Assembly (NCBI GenBank): GCA_015056045.1
Contig: SVGZ01000001.1
Span: 88,230-152,229 of the forward strand
Direction: 5' to 3'
Length of the DNA: 64,000 nt
Source of the DNA: Clostridiales bacterium
GTDB lineage: Bacteria > Bacillota > Clostridia > Christensenellales > Christensenellaceae
Numbering within the stretch: the first letter of the stretch is position 1; the number at the start of each line of letters is the position of its first letter. Shown piece by piece: positions 26,349-34,707 of the stretch. The notes under the pieces were generated by a model. It had not been told where the DNA came from. It searched no databases and saw only the letters and a program-made list of their open reading frames with translations. Both the position numbers and the translations under genes were made by a program.

Positions 26349-28985
26349 ATGAAGAAACTCGTACTTGGCATATTGGCGCATGTTGACGCCGGAAAAACCA
26401 CATTAAGCGAAGCGATGCTTTACCGAAGCGGAAGCCTCCGCAGGCTCGGCAGAGTTGACCATGGCGATACCTTCCTCGATACGGATGCACAGGAACGTGA
26501 GCGAGGCATTACCATTTTTTCAAAACAGGCGATGCTGCAGCTCAAAGAAACAGAAGTCGCACTCCTCGATACACCGGGGCATGTCGATTTTTCTGCGGAA
26601 ATGGAGCGAACCCTGCAGGTGCTCGATGCAGCTGTACTCGTCCTCAGCGGAACAGACGGTGTGCAAGGGCATACGCGCACGCTTTTGACGCTTCTTTCGC
26701 GATATGAGATCCCGACATTTATCTTCATTAATAAAATGGACCTCAAAGGCACGGATAAAAATGCCCTTTTGTCGCAGCTCCATGAACGTGGGAGTATTGC
26801 CTGTGTCGATTTTACTGCGGAAAAAACAGAGCGCGACGAAAATATCGCTATGGCAGATGAAGCCGCTCTGGAAGAATTTTTAACCGAAGGCAGCCTTTGC
26901 CGGGAAACGATCCGCAGGCTTATTGCCGAGCGAAAAGTTTTCCCCTGCTGGTTCGGTTCGGCTCTGCGGCTCGAAGGTGTCGATGAATTTCTGACGGAAC
27001 TCGAAGATTTCGCGCCCGTTAAAAATTACGGCGAAGAATTCGGCGCAAGAGTCTTCAAAATTTCCCGCGATAATAAAAATATGCGCCTGACATGGATGAA
27101 GATCACCGGCGGTGAGCTTTCGGCAAAATCCATGCTTTCGGGCAAAGACGGCGAAGAAACATGGGAAGAAAAGGCAGACCAGATCCGTCTTTATTCCGGG
27201 ACAAAATTCACGCCGATCGAAAAAGCAGAAGCCGGTATGGTCGTTGCCGTTACGGGGCTTACCAAAACGAAACCCGGTATGGGGCTTGGCACAGAAAAAG
27301 GCGTTACCGAAAATTACCTCGAACCTGTTCTCAATTATCGCCTGCTCTTGCCCGATGGACAGGATGCGGCAACGGTTCTGCCGAAACTCAGACAGCTTGA
27401 AGAGGAAGATCCGCTTCTGCGCATCATCTGGAACGAAGCGATTCAGGAGATTCATGTCCGCCTCATGGGTCAGGTGCAGCTTGAAGTCTTAAAAAGAGTG
27501 ATCCGCGACCGTTTTTCGATCAATGTCGAGTTTGATACAGGGCATGTTGTCTATAGGGAAACGATCGCAGCACCTGTCATCGGCATGGGGCACTTTGAAC
27601 CGCTCAGGCATTATGCCGAAGTGCATTTGCTTTTGGAACCGGGCAAACGGGGCAGCGGTTTTAAGATCGCAACGGCACTTTCCACAGATACCCTCGAACT
27701 CAACTGGCAGAGGCTCATTTTAACGCACCTTATTGAAAGGGATCATCCGGGTGTGCTCACGGGTTCTGCCATTACCGATATCAAGATCACGCTCGTCGCA
27801 GGGCGTGCTCACCTGAAACACACCGAAGGCGGAGATTTCCGTCAGGCGACATACCGAGCCGTCAGGCAGGGACTCATGCAGGCAAAATCCATCCTGCTTG
27901 AACCGTATTACGATTTCATCCTCGAAGTACCGCACGCTTCCGTCGGCAGAGCCATGACAGACCTGCAGAATATGGGTGCAGTCGTCGAAGCGCCTGTCAT
28001 GCAGAATGAGCTGTCCGTTCTTACGGGTTATGCGCCCGTTGCAGCTTTGCAGAATTACTGGCAGGAAGTCACCGCCTATACCCGTGGTCTCGGGCAGATC
28101 TCCTATACACTCCGCGGTTATGAGCCTTGCCGCAATGCCGAAGAAATTATAAAAGAGATCGGCTATGAGGCAGAGCATGACGTGGCAAATCCGCCGGATT
28201 CTGTATTCTGTTCGCATGGCGGCGGTTTTACCGTCAAATGGAACGAAGTCAAAAACTATATGCACCTCGACAGCGGCATTCGCTTAAACAGACCTGCCGT
28301 TTCATCCGCACCGAAACAGCCAAAACCTTTACCGCAGCGGACAACTGCCGAACAGGATAAGGAGCTGATGGCGATCTTTGAGCGCACATACGGCAAAATT
28401 CAGCGCAGAGATTTTGGCCCGAGGCGTGATCCGGCGCTTTCGGACAGAAAGACAAGAGTAGAGATCATCGAACGCGAACCGCAAAAAGAATATCTTTTGG
28501 TAGATGGCTACAACATCATTTTCGCATGGGATGAATTAAAAGCGCTTTCGCAGCTCGATCTTGCAGCGGCAAGAAATATGCTCGAAGATATTCTGGTCAA
28601 TTACCGCGCCTATCATCAGTGCGAGGTCATCCTCGTTTTCGATGCTTACCGCGTAAAGGGGAACCCCGGTTCCGTCGAAAAACGCAACGGCATCAGCGTT
28701 GTTTACACAAAGGAAGCGGAAATCGCCGACGTTTACATCGAAAAAACGGCGATGAAGCTCGAAAAAGGAAACAAAGTCCGTGTTGCGACTTCGGACAGGC
28801 TCGAACAGATGATCATCATCGGCCATGGGGCAATGCGCTTATCCGCAGATGCTTTCCGCAAAGAAATGGAAGACACACAGGTGGAAATTTCCCGCATGAT
28901 CGAGCAGTACAACAGCACGCACAAAAATACGCACCGCCTGATGAATACCGCACGCATCACGAGGAAAAACGAGGAAGAAACATGA
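26349..28985 (+). CDS. EF-G/TetM-like ribosomal GTPase fused to a YacP/Rae1-like NYN nuclease domain
   Basis: 878 residues. The N-terminal GTPase has G1 HVDAGKTT (11-18), G3 DTPGHVD (74-80) and G4 NKMD (128-131). Domains II-V follow as in TetM-type ribosome-protection proteins. From about residue 714 a separate domain starts with YLLVDGYNIIFAWDEL, followed by LVFDAYRVKG, EIADVYIEK and VATSDRLEQ. These are the conserved acidic positions of the NYN/YacP family that includes Rae1, the ribosome A-site mRNA endonuclease of Bacillus. Such proteins are often labelled tetracycline resistance, but the fusion suggests ribosome rescue or mRNA cleavage on stalled ribosomes. Length exceeds the usual 640 of TetM by the extra domain. 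Confidence 0.85.
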   Translation: MKKLVLGILAHVDAGKTTLSEAMLYRSGSLRRLGRVDHGDTFLDTDAQERERGITIFSKQAMLQLKETEVALLDTPGHVDFSAEMERTLQVLDAAVLVLSGTDGVQGHTRTLLTLLSRYEIPTFIFINKMDLKGTDKNALLSQLHERGSIACVDFTAEKTERDENIAMADEAALEEFLTEGSLCRETIRRLIAERKVFPCWFGSALRLEGVDEFLTELEDFAPVKNYGEEFGARVFKISRDNKNMRLTWMKITGGELSAKSMLSGKDGEETWEEKADQIRLYSGTKFTPIEKAEAGMVVAVTGLTKTKPGMGLGTEKGVTENYLEPVLNYRLLLPDGQDAATVLPKLRQLEEEDPLLRIIWNEAIQEIHVRLMGQVQLEVLKRVIRDRFSINVEFDTGHVVYRETIAAPVIGMGHFEPLRHYAEVHLLLEPGKRGSGFKIATALSTDTLELNWQRLILTHLIERDHPGVLTGSAITDIKITLVAGRAHLKHTEGGDFRQATYRAVRQGLMQAKSILLEPYYDFILEVPHASVGRAMTDLQNMGAVVEAPVMQNELSVLTGYAPVAALQNYWQEVTAYTRGLGQISYTLRGYEPCRNAEEIIKEIGYEAEHDVANPPDSVFCSHGGGFTVKWNEVKNYMHLDSGIRLNRPAVSSAPKQPKPLPQRTTAEQDKELMAIFERTYGKIQRRDFGPRRDPALSDRKTRVEIIEREPQKEYLLVDGYNIIFAWDELKALSQLDLAAARNMLEDILVNYRAYHQCEVILVFDAYRVKGNPGSVEKRNGISVVYTKEAEIADVYIEKTAMKLEKGNKVRVATSDRLEQMIIIGHGAMRLSADAFRKEMEDTQVEISRMIEQYNSTHKNTHRLMNTARITRKNEEET

Positions 28986-29653
28986 AAAAGATCGCCGAAG
29001 GACACTCTGCAGATATTTACCTGACGGAAGAAGGCGAGATCTTAAAACTTTTTCCGCGCGGATTCCCGAAAGACTATGTCGAATTTGAATATCGCAATGC
29101 CAAGGCACTTGATGCAATGGCTTTGCCCGTACCGCAGGCGAAAAGGATCGTCATGGTCGATGAATCTCCGTTTGAATCGCTCGATGTCTGCATGATGCCC
29201 TATTATATCCGCAGGGGCATCCTCTATGAATATATCGAAGGTGAAACGATGCACAAAAACGATCTTGTGATGGTCTGCGCTCTGCAAAAGGAATTTCTCA
29301 GCAAAAAAGCGCCCGAGCTCATGGATTATCGGGAATTCCTCCGCACGCTTGTGCAAGAAAAAGCCGATCCTTCGCTTTTGGAAAAGATCAATGCTTTGCC
29401 GGATGGAGATGCGCTTCTGCACGGAGATTTTCACCCGGGGAACATTATCATCAAAAAAGACGGGAATCCTGTCGTGATCGATTTTATGAATGTTTGCCGA
29501 GGCGATGCGCTTTTTGATATTGCAAGAACGTATTTTCTCCTTTCGGAGGAAGATGAAGCTTTTGCGGGAGCCTATCTTTTGGAAATGGGAACGGAAAAGG
29601 AAGAGTTAGCACCGTTTTTGGATGTTATTGGAAAAGTTAGAGAATTTGAATAA
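28982..29653 (+). CDS. Small aminoglycoside-phosphotransferase-family kinase
   Basis: ATG 28982 overlaps the stop of the GTPase-nuclease gene by four bases, so they are co-translated. The 223-residue product has a short N-lobe and then the APH catalytic loop HGDFHPGNIII and VVIDFMN. The substrate is unknown; small relatives act on diverse hydroxylated molecules and the family name does not prove resistance. The coupling to a ribosome-acting protein may be functional. Confidence 0.75.
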   Translation: MKKIAEGHSADIYLTEEGEILKLFPRGFPKDYVEFEYRNAKALDAMALPVPQAKRIVMVDESPFESLDVCMMPYYIRRGILYEYIEGETMHKNDLVMVCALQKEFLSKKAPELMDYREFLRTLVQEKADPSLLEKINALPDGDALLHGDFHPGNIIIKKDGNPVVIDFMNVCRGDALFDIARTYFLLSEEDEAFAGAYLLEMGTEKEELAPFLDVIGKVREFE

Positions 29654-29659
29654 AGAAAA

Positions 29660-29697
29660 AGACCTTATCTTTGAATAAGGTCTCTTGTTTTTATTAT
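29660..29697. terminator. Bidirectional terminator between convergent genes
   Basis: GACCTTAT (29661-29668) pairs with ATAAGGTC (29675-29682), followed by a T-rich tract; A-rich on the other side. It separates the kinase gene from the methyltransferase gene. Confidence 0.75.
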
Positions 29698-30461
29698 TTT
29701 ATTTTTATTGCTTTTGTCGCTATAGAAGAATTGATATAAGCATCCAGTGCTGTTCCGCCAATATCTTCATAAAAACCGATAATGGCAAAACCTGCCTCGA
29801 TCTGCCCCTGTATTTGTTCTTCTAATGTATGACTCCAGATATAGCCGCCGCTTTCAACGATTCTCTTCACTTCGGGGTCATCCATATGGTCAACATCTGC
29901 ATAAGGAACTTTATTTTTTACCGAAAGAATGCCTTTTTCCAACTTTCCGGCATCGAAAATATATTCGATCGGGTTCCCAAAGCCGGAAAGCAGCAAACCG
30001 CCTTTCTTCAGAACACGCCCGCATTCGCGCCAGACAGGCAAAATATCATCAATATAACCATTTGACCATGGATGGATAATCAGGTCAAAAGTTTCATCCG
30101 CAAAATCAGAAAGATCCTGCATATTTCCCTGAACAGTTCTGATTTTAAGGCCATCTCTTTCGGCAACAAAAGAATCTTTCCCAAGCTGTACAGGGCTGTT
30201 ATCAAAAACCGTAACCTCTGCACCGACTGCCGCCATGATCGGACCTTGCTGTCCGCCGCCGCTTGCCAGACATAAAACTTTTTTATCTTTTAAGTTTTCG
30301 GGAAACCAATCTGCCGGGACAGATTTTGTCGGTGTAAGCAAAATACTCCATAAACCGTTTTTTGCGGCTTCTACCGTTTCTTTTGTTACCGGTATAGACC
30401 AAATATCATCATTTTCGGAACGTTCATCCCAAATTTTTCTGTTTTCATCAATAAATTCCAT
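29694..30461 (-). CDS. Class I SAM-dependent methyltransferase
   Basis: 255 residues with SAM-binding motif I VLCLASGGGQQG, an acidic residue after strand 2 (VTVFDNSP), and motif III-IV region DLIIHPWSNGYIDD and LKKGGLLLSGFG. It resembles small-molecule methyltransferases; the substrate cannot be told. Two bases separate it from the upstream SDR gene, so the two probably form a bicistron. Confidence 0.78.
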   Translation of the reverse strand: MEFIDENRKIWDERSENDDIWSIPVTKETVEAAKNGLWSILLTPTKSVPADWFPENLKDKKVLCLASGGGQQGPIMAAVGAEVTVFDNSPVQLGKDSFVAERDGLKIRTVQGNMQDLSDFADETFDLIIHPWSNGYIDDILPVWRECGRVLKKGGLLLSGFGNPIEYIFDAGKLEKGILSVKNKVPYADVDHMDDPEVKRIVESGGYIWSHTLEEQIQGQIEAGFAIIGFYEDIGGTALDAYINSSIATKAIKIK

Positions 30462-30463
30462 TT

Positions 30464-31171
30464 TTATTCTTCCAATTTCCAGCCATGATCGTTGTGATAG
30501 ATCATCAGCTTTGTCATGCCGCCGTCAACACAGATGTTTTCGCCTGTGATGAAGCCCGCTTTTTCCGAGGCAAGGAACAAAACGGCGTTGGCAATATCCA
30601 TCGGGTCACCGACTCTGCCGGCAGGATGCTGACTTGCATCGGGTCCTTCATAATTGATGAAATCCGTATCGATCCAACCCGGTGAAACGGAATTGACGCG
30701 CACTTTTCCCGATAAACTGACCGCAAGCGAGTGTGTCAATGCCGCAATACCGCCTTTTGCCGCTGTGTAGCTTTCGCTTTCGGGCTGACTCATGCGGTCA
30801 CGGCTCGAGCTGATGTTGACGATCGAAGCGTTTTTGCCAAAATACGGCAGGAAAAGTTTTGCCAGCATAAAAGGTGCGGCAACACCGACCTTCTGCGCAT
30901 AGAGAAATTCCTCATAGCTGCATGCGGAAATGCCCTTGAAAATGGGTTTTGCATTGTTGACGAGAATGTCCACACGGCCATAATCGGCAATGACTTTTTC
31001 CGCAAAGGCACGAAGAACGCTTTCCTCCGCAATGTCGCCCGTAAAATAGGCATTTTCCTTGATATCAATCGTGCAGACTTTTGCGTCCGCTTTTTCAAAT
31101 TCTTCCGCTATGCATTTGCCGATGCCCTGCGCAGCGCCTGTAACGACGACGATCTTATCCCGAAAATTCAT
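30464..31171 (-). CDS. Short-chain dehydrogenase/reductase
   Basis: 235 residues. Nucleotide-binding motif TGAAQGIG at the N-terminus, NNA motif (LVNNAKPIF), catalytic Ser in NISSSRDR, and YTAAKGG holding the catalytic Tyr and Lys. The C-terminus GENICVDGGMT is typical of the FabG-like group. ATG 31171 is preferred over 31174 because of its spacing from GGAGG. Reaction unknown. Confidence 0.82.
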   Translation of the reverse strand: MNFRDKIVVVTGAAQGIGKCIAEEFEKADAKVCTIDIKENAYFTGDIAEESVLRAFAEKVIADYGRVDILVNNAKPIFKGISACSYEEFLYAQKVGVAAPFMLAKLFLPYFGKNASIVNISSSRDRMSQPESESYTAAKGGIAALTHSLAVSLSGKVRVNSVSPGWIDTDFINYEGPDASQHPAGRVGDPMDIANAVLFLASEKAGFITGENICVDGGMTKLMIYHNDHGWKLEE

Positions 31172-31290
31172 CATTCATCCTCCGTAGCAAAACGGCATTC
31201 CTACCGTGTCTTTTTCTTGTTTCAATCGCATAAAACCCTGTCTGATACCAAAAATTATGGCAAAACAGCCCTTTGAAGTCAAGAAAAACC

Positions 31291-31319
31291 TTTTCAGACA
31301 AGGCCGCGGTATATATAAT
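31291..31319 (+). promoter_or_regulatory. Putative promoter of the QueG-like gene
   Basis: TTTTCA (31291-31296), 17 bases, TATAAT (31314-31319). The -35 is imperfect and the -10 perfect. Confidence 0.5.
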
Positions 31320-31351
31320 AAAAGAAAATATCCTTGCAGGAGGTCATGCTT

Positions 31352-32026
31352 TTGACAGAAGAATTCCGCAGTTATTTAAAGAAAAACGGCGCCGACCTCG
31401 TCGGTTTTGGTGATGTTTCCGGGCTTGCCCCGGGCGGCTATCAGCGCGCCGTCGTTATGGCCATCGCACTTCCAAAAGAGATCGTCCGCAGGATCCCACA
31501 AGGCCCCACGCAGGAATATATCCATGCCTATCAGGATATCAACCGCAGGCTCGACGAATTAGCAGATCTTGCCGCGGCATACCTTTCGAAAAAAGGCTTC
31601 CGCAGTATGCCCCTCACAAAAGAAAACTGCCCCTGGGACAGGGAAAGCATGTCCACAGCCTTCCCCTATAAAACCTCTGCCACAAGAGCAGGGCTTGGCT
31701 GGATCGGCAAGTGCGCGCTCCTTGTTACAAAAGAGTTCGGCTCGGCGATCCGCATGAGCGTCGCTCTGACGGATGCGCCCCTTCAAACGGCGGAACCTAT
31801 CGATAGATCTCTCTGCGGCAGCTGTGAAAAATGTATGGATGCCTGCCCGGGAAAGGCGATCAAAGGAACGGCATGGTATGCAGGGCTCCCTCGTACGGAG
31901 CTCGTCGATATCTCTTCCTGTGACCGCGCCGCACGCGATATCGCCGAAGAAAAACTCGGTTACCGAACTACCATGTGCGGCAAATGCTTTGCGGCTTGTC
32001 CCTATACACAGCGTTATCTGAAATAA
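31352..32026 (+). CDS. Short QueG-like double 4Fe-4S protein
   Basis: 224 residues. The C-terminal half has two ferredoxin-type cysteine sets (CGSCEKCMDACPGKAI and CGKCFAACPY), as in epoxyqueuosine reductase QueG. The central KTSATRAGLGWIGKCALLV region is also QueG-like. True QueG is about 380 residues with an N-terminal cobalamin region; this is shorter, so it may be a related reductase rather than a tRNA-modifying enzyme. TTG 31352 is eight bases behind AGGAGG. The ATG at 31346 is only two bases away from that site, too close for initiation. Confidence 0.72.
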   Translation: MTEEFRSYLKKNGADLVGFGDVSGLAPGGYQRAVVMAIALPKEIVRRIPQGPTQEYIHAYQDINRRLDELADLAAAYLSKKGFRSMPLTKENCPWDRESMSTAFPYKTSATRAGLGWIGKCALLVTKEFGSAIRMSVALTDAPLQTAEPIDRSLCGSCEKCMDACPGKAIKGTAWYAGLPRTELVDISSCDRAARDIAEEKLGYRTTMCGKCFAACPYTQRYLK

Positions 32027-32027
32027 A

Positions 32028-32058
32028 AAAAGCCTGCGTATGAAAACGCAGGTTTTTC
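32028..32058. terminator. Bidirectional terminator
   Basis: GCCTGCGT and ACGCAGGT form a short-loop hairpin with A-rich and T-rich flanks, between the convergent QueG-like and lipoprotein genes. Confidence 0.75.
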
Positions 32059-32060
32059 TA

Positions 32061-32849
32061 TTATTCCCAGAATTCGATCCATTCTTCCTCTAAAACCGGC
32101 TCACCGCTGATCAGGCAATAGCGCGTATAGGCTGTTGCGACACCTGCCATGTGCGTATATTCGGAATAGAGATAGTGGCTCGAGATCAGATCGTAATGAT
32201 CTTCGTGCAGTTCATAGCTGACATAAGAAACGGGATCGGACATGACCGCTGTGTTTGCCAAGCCTTCAAAAGTATTGTCAATGACGCCGCTGAAACCTAC
32301 GCCGTTTTCCGTTTCCACGCTGACAGTTTTTGCATCATCCGCAATGCTGCCCGTATAAGACGGATGCGGCATTTCTTCCAATGTTTTTGTGTAGCTGCTG
32401 CCATCCCAAGTGTAAATGGCAGCCGTTCTCGAACCAGCACCGCCCTGCATACCTGTATATAGAGAGAAGACAAAGGAAACCTCGCCATCGCCAAGGTCAA
32501 TGCCGATCAGCTCGCCATAGGGCATGATATAGGGAACATCGTGGCTGATGGTTCCTCTTGCCGTCATTTCGAGCGTAACATTGACATCAAAATCATCATC
32601 CTGCGTGCAGGTGATCCTGTCTTCCTTGCCGTCAAAATCGACATCCTGTTTATAGTCCATATCATCTTCGAGCTCGATAACAAAAGGCTCGAAAGGAACT
32701 TTTACCGTCGATTCCGGTGTCGGCTCAGGCGTTGGTTCGGGTGTTGGTTCTATCGTAGCTATGGGCGTTTCTTTTTCTGTTTTTGCACAGCCGCAGAAAG
32801 CCATTGCCAAGACCAGAAGGAGCAGAATTGTTTTTTTGAAAAATTTCAT
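32061..32849 (-). CDS. Secreted lipoprotein with Pro/Thr/Glu spacer, function unknown
   Basis: ATG 32849 follows GGTGA and gives MKFFKKTILLLLVLA, then a cysteine pair (FCGC) suited to lipid modification. A PTPEP-repeat spacer comes next, followed by a domain of about 200 residues. That domain contains DYKQDVDFDGKEDRITC, like Asp-rich calcium-binding or FG-GAP-type segments, and a C-terminus with a beta-rich look. No family is recognised. It stands alone after a shared terminator. Confidence 0.68.
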   Translation of the reverse strand: MKFFKKTILLLLVLAMAFCGCAKTEKETPIATIEPTPEPTPEPTPESTVKVPFEPFVIELEDDMDYKQDVDFDGKEDRITCTQDDDFDVNVTLEMTARGTISHDVPYIMPYGELIGIDLGDGEVSFVFSLYTGMQGGAGSRTAAIYTWDGSSYTKTLEEMPHPSYTGSIADDAKTVSVETENGVGFSGVIDNTFEGLANTAVMSDPVSYVSYELHEDHYDLISSHYLYSEYTHMAGVATAYTRYCLISGEPVLEEEWIEFWE

Positions 32850-33037
32850 CATCTTCACCGTTGTTTCTATATTTGGAAAAAATTTTTCCCTGTCTTTCCT
32901 TATTATCTTGCATATCAGATGATTTCGCAAGAAGAATTTGCTCTATACAAGAACAAATGCAAGCCCATTTTATATACCACAATATATTGTATGCTCTTTT
33001 GCTTTTCATTTAAAAAAATGATACTTTGTGTTTTTTA

Positions 33038-33066
33038 TTGCAAAGACCTTGTATCTATGATAGAAT
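33038..33066 (+). promoter_or_regulatory. Putative promoter of the SLC13 transporter gene
   Basis: TTGCAA (33038-33043), 17 bases, TAGAAT (33061-33066) with a TG-extended -10. An AAAGGA ribosome site precedes the ATG at 33115. Confidence 0.6.
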
Positions 33067-33114
33067 TTAAAAGATGTAATTTGGTAAAATAATTTTATTA
33101 AAGGACCATATATA

Positions 33115-34533
33115 ATGAAGAAAAATCTGAAACCAATCATTGTCATTGCGCTTGTGGCAGTGCTCATCGTCTTTTCCGTATTGCAGCTGAGCGCTTTGCC
33201 CGAAGCACCCGCAGAGACCGCTTTCGAAACAGCGGAGCTCTATGAAGAGGCTCTTGGCGCACACAATGCAGTCGTCAAGGATACGCACGCAAAGATCACG
33301 ATCGGTCTGCTCCTCGTTGCAGCGGTCAGCTTTGCGCTTGAAGCTTTCCCGATCGCCGGAACAGCTATGTTTTTGCCCATCTTCCTCGGGCTGACAGGCG
33401 TTCTTTCCTTTAAGGAAGCCTTCGCAGGCTTTGCCGATTCGACGGTCATCCTCTTTGCGGCAATGTTCGTTCTTGGCGCAGCGCTTTTCCAGACAGGCCT
33501 TGCAAGAAAGATCGGTCTTTTCGTTGTCAAGCTTTTCTCCGGCTCCGAAACAAAGCTCATGGTCGGCGTTATGGTTTTGACCGCATGCATGGCTGCTTTC
33601 CTTTCCAACACGGGAACGGTTGCGATCCTTTTGCCGATCGTTATGGAAATTGCCGATTCTCAGGGCTGGAGCCGTGCAAAGCTCCTTCTGCCCATGGCGT
33701 ATATTTCCTCTGCCGCAGGAACCTGCACCATGACGGGTACTCCGCCGAACCTTACGGTCAATGCCGTTCTTTCGAACTACGGCTTTGAAACGCTTGGCTT
33801 CTTTGATTATGCATGGTATGGCATCCCGATGACCATTGTTGCGATCATCTATCTTTCCACCATCGGCAAAAAGCTCATCCCCAACAGAGGTGCTGTTGAA
33901 GCTCCCGCTGCATCCGCTGCAGATGAAAAAGTTTACGATAAGAAAAAACAGATCATTGCCGGCAGCACACTCGTTGTTGTCGTTATCATGATGGTCTGGG
34001 GCATTGCAGATCTTGCCATCGTTGCCTCTGCAGGCGCACTCCTTTGCGTCTTAACAGGCTGCCTTAACGAAAAACAGGCTTATCAGGCGATCGACTGGTC
34101 GACGATCTTCCTCTTTGCCGGTGCACTTTCCCTCGCAAACGCTATGGCAACAACAGGTGCAGGCTCCATGATCGCAAATATCTGCGTCAACCTCATGGGC
34201 GGCAATCCGAGCCCGTATCTTGTTCTGACGGTACTCTTCTTCGTTACGGATATTTTAACGGAGTTCATGTCCAACACAGCATCGGCTGCACTCCTTTGCC
34301 CGATCGGTCTTGAAATTGCAGCGATCCTCAATGTTTCGCCGATCGCTATCGTTCTTTCCATCGGCTTTGCAGCTTCCGCAGCATATATCACGCCGATCTC
34401 CACACCGCCGAACACACTCGTCTGGAAACCGGCAAACCTCAGGTTCACAGACTATACAAAGGTCGGTGCACCGCTGTTCTTCCTTGCTTATATCGTTGCG
34501 GTTCTCATTGTTCCGCTCGTATGGCCCTTCTAA
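33115..34533 (+). CDS. SLC13/DASS-family anion permease
   Basis: 472 residues with about 11-12 transmembrane helices in two repeated halves. Each half holds an SNT/TPPN hairpin signature: FLSNTGTVAIL and MTGTPPNLT in the first, FMSNTASAALL and STPPNTLVW in the second. The family moves di- and tricarboxylates, sulfate or related anions with sodium. The substrate here is not evident. A terminator separates it from the hexuronate operon, so any link to uronate uptake is only suggested by proximity. Confidence 0.82.
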   Translation: MKKNLKPIIVIALVAVLIVFSVLQLSALPEAPAETAFETAELYEEALGAHNAVVKDTHAKITIGLLLVAAVSFALEAFPIAGTAMFLPIFLGLTGVLSFKEAFAGFADSTVILFAAMFVLGAALFQTGLARKIGLFVVKLFSGSETKLMVGVMVLTACMAAFLSNTGTVAILLPIVMEIADSQGWSRAKLLLPMAYISSAAGTCTMTGTPPNLTVNAVLSNYGFETLGFFDYAWYGIPMTIVAIIYLSTIGKKLIPNRGAVEAPAASAADEKVYDKKKQIIAGSTLVVVVIMMVWGIADLAIVASAGALLCVLTGCLNEKQAYQAIDWSTIFLFAGALSLANAMATTGAGSMIANICVNLMGGNPSPYLVLTVLFFVTDILTEFMSNTASAALLCPIGLEIAAILNVSPIAIVLSIGFAASAAYITPISTPPNTLVWKPANLRFTDYTKVGAPLFFLAYIVAVLIVPLVWPF

Positions 34534-34541
34534 AAAACAAA

Positions 34542-34575
34542 AATCACGGTTCTGCATTTGCGGAGCCGTTTTTTT
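34542..34575 (+). terminator. Terminator after the SLC13 transporter
   Basis: The ACGGTTCTGC arm pairs (with small bulges) with GCGGAGCCGT and is followed by seven T. Confidence 0.72.
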
Positions 34576-34607
34576 ATGAAAAAATAAGAGATTTCAGCAA
34601 GCATTTT

Positions 34608-34636
34608 TTGCGCAGAAGCCGCTTCTATGGTATGAT
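34608..34636 (+). promoter_or_regulatory. Promoter of the hexuronate operon with palindromic operator in its spacer
   Basis: TTGCGC (34608-34613), 17 bases, TATGAT (34631-34636). The spacer begins with the perfect palindrome AGAAGCCGCTTCT (34614-34626), a likely repressor site of a hexuronate-responsive regulator. No regulator gene is adjacent. Confidence 0.6.
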
Positions 34637-34707
34637 AAAGTTATAAACAATTTTGGAAATCATCCGCAAAAAGCGGCAGGCAAACACCCATTCAAAGGAG
34701 AAAAAAC

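Noticed and set aside
28619..28981. Longer N-terminus for the small kinase
   Set aside because: The extra 121 codons overlap the preceding gene in another frame and look like shadow translation; the ATG at 28982 gives the family start with a 4-base overlap.
26349..28985. Tetracycline resistance gene tet(M/W)
   Set aside because: The GTPase part is TetM-like but the extra nuclease domain and chromosomal setting without mobile elements do not support a resistance call.
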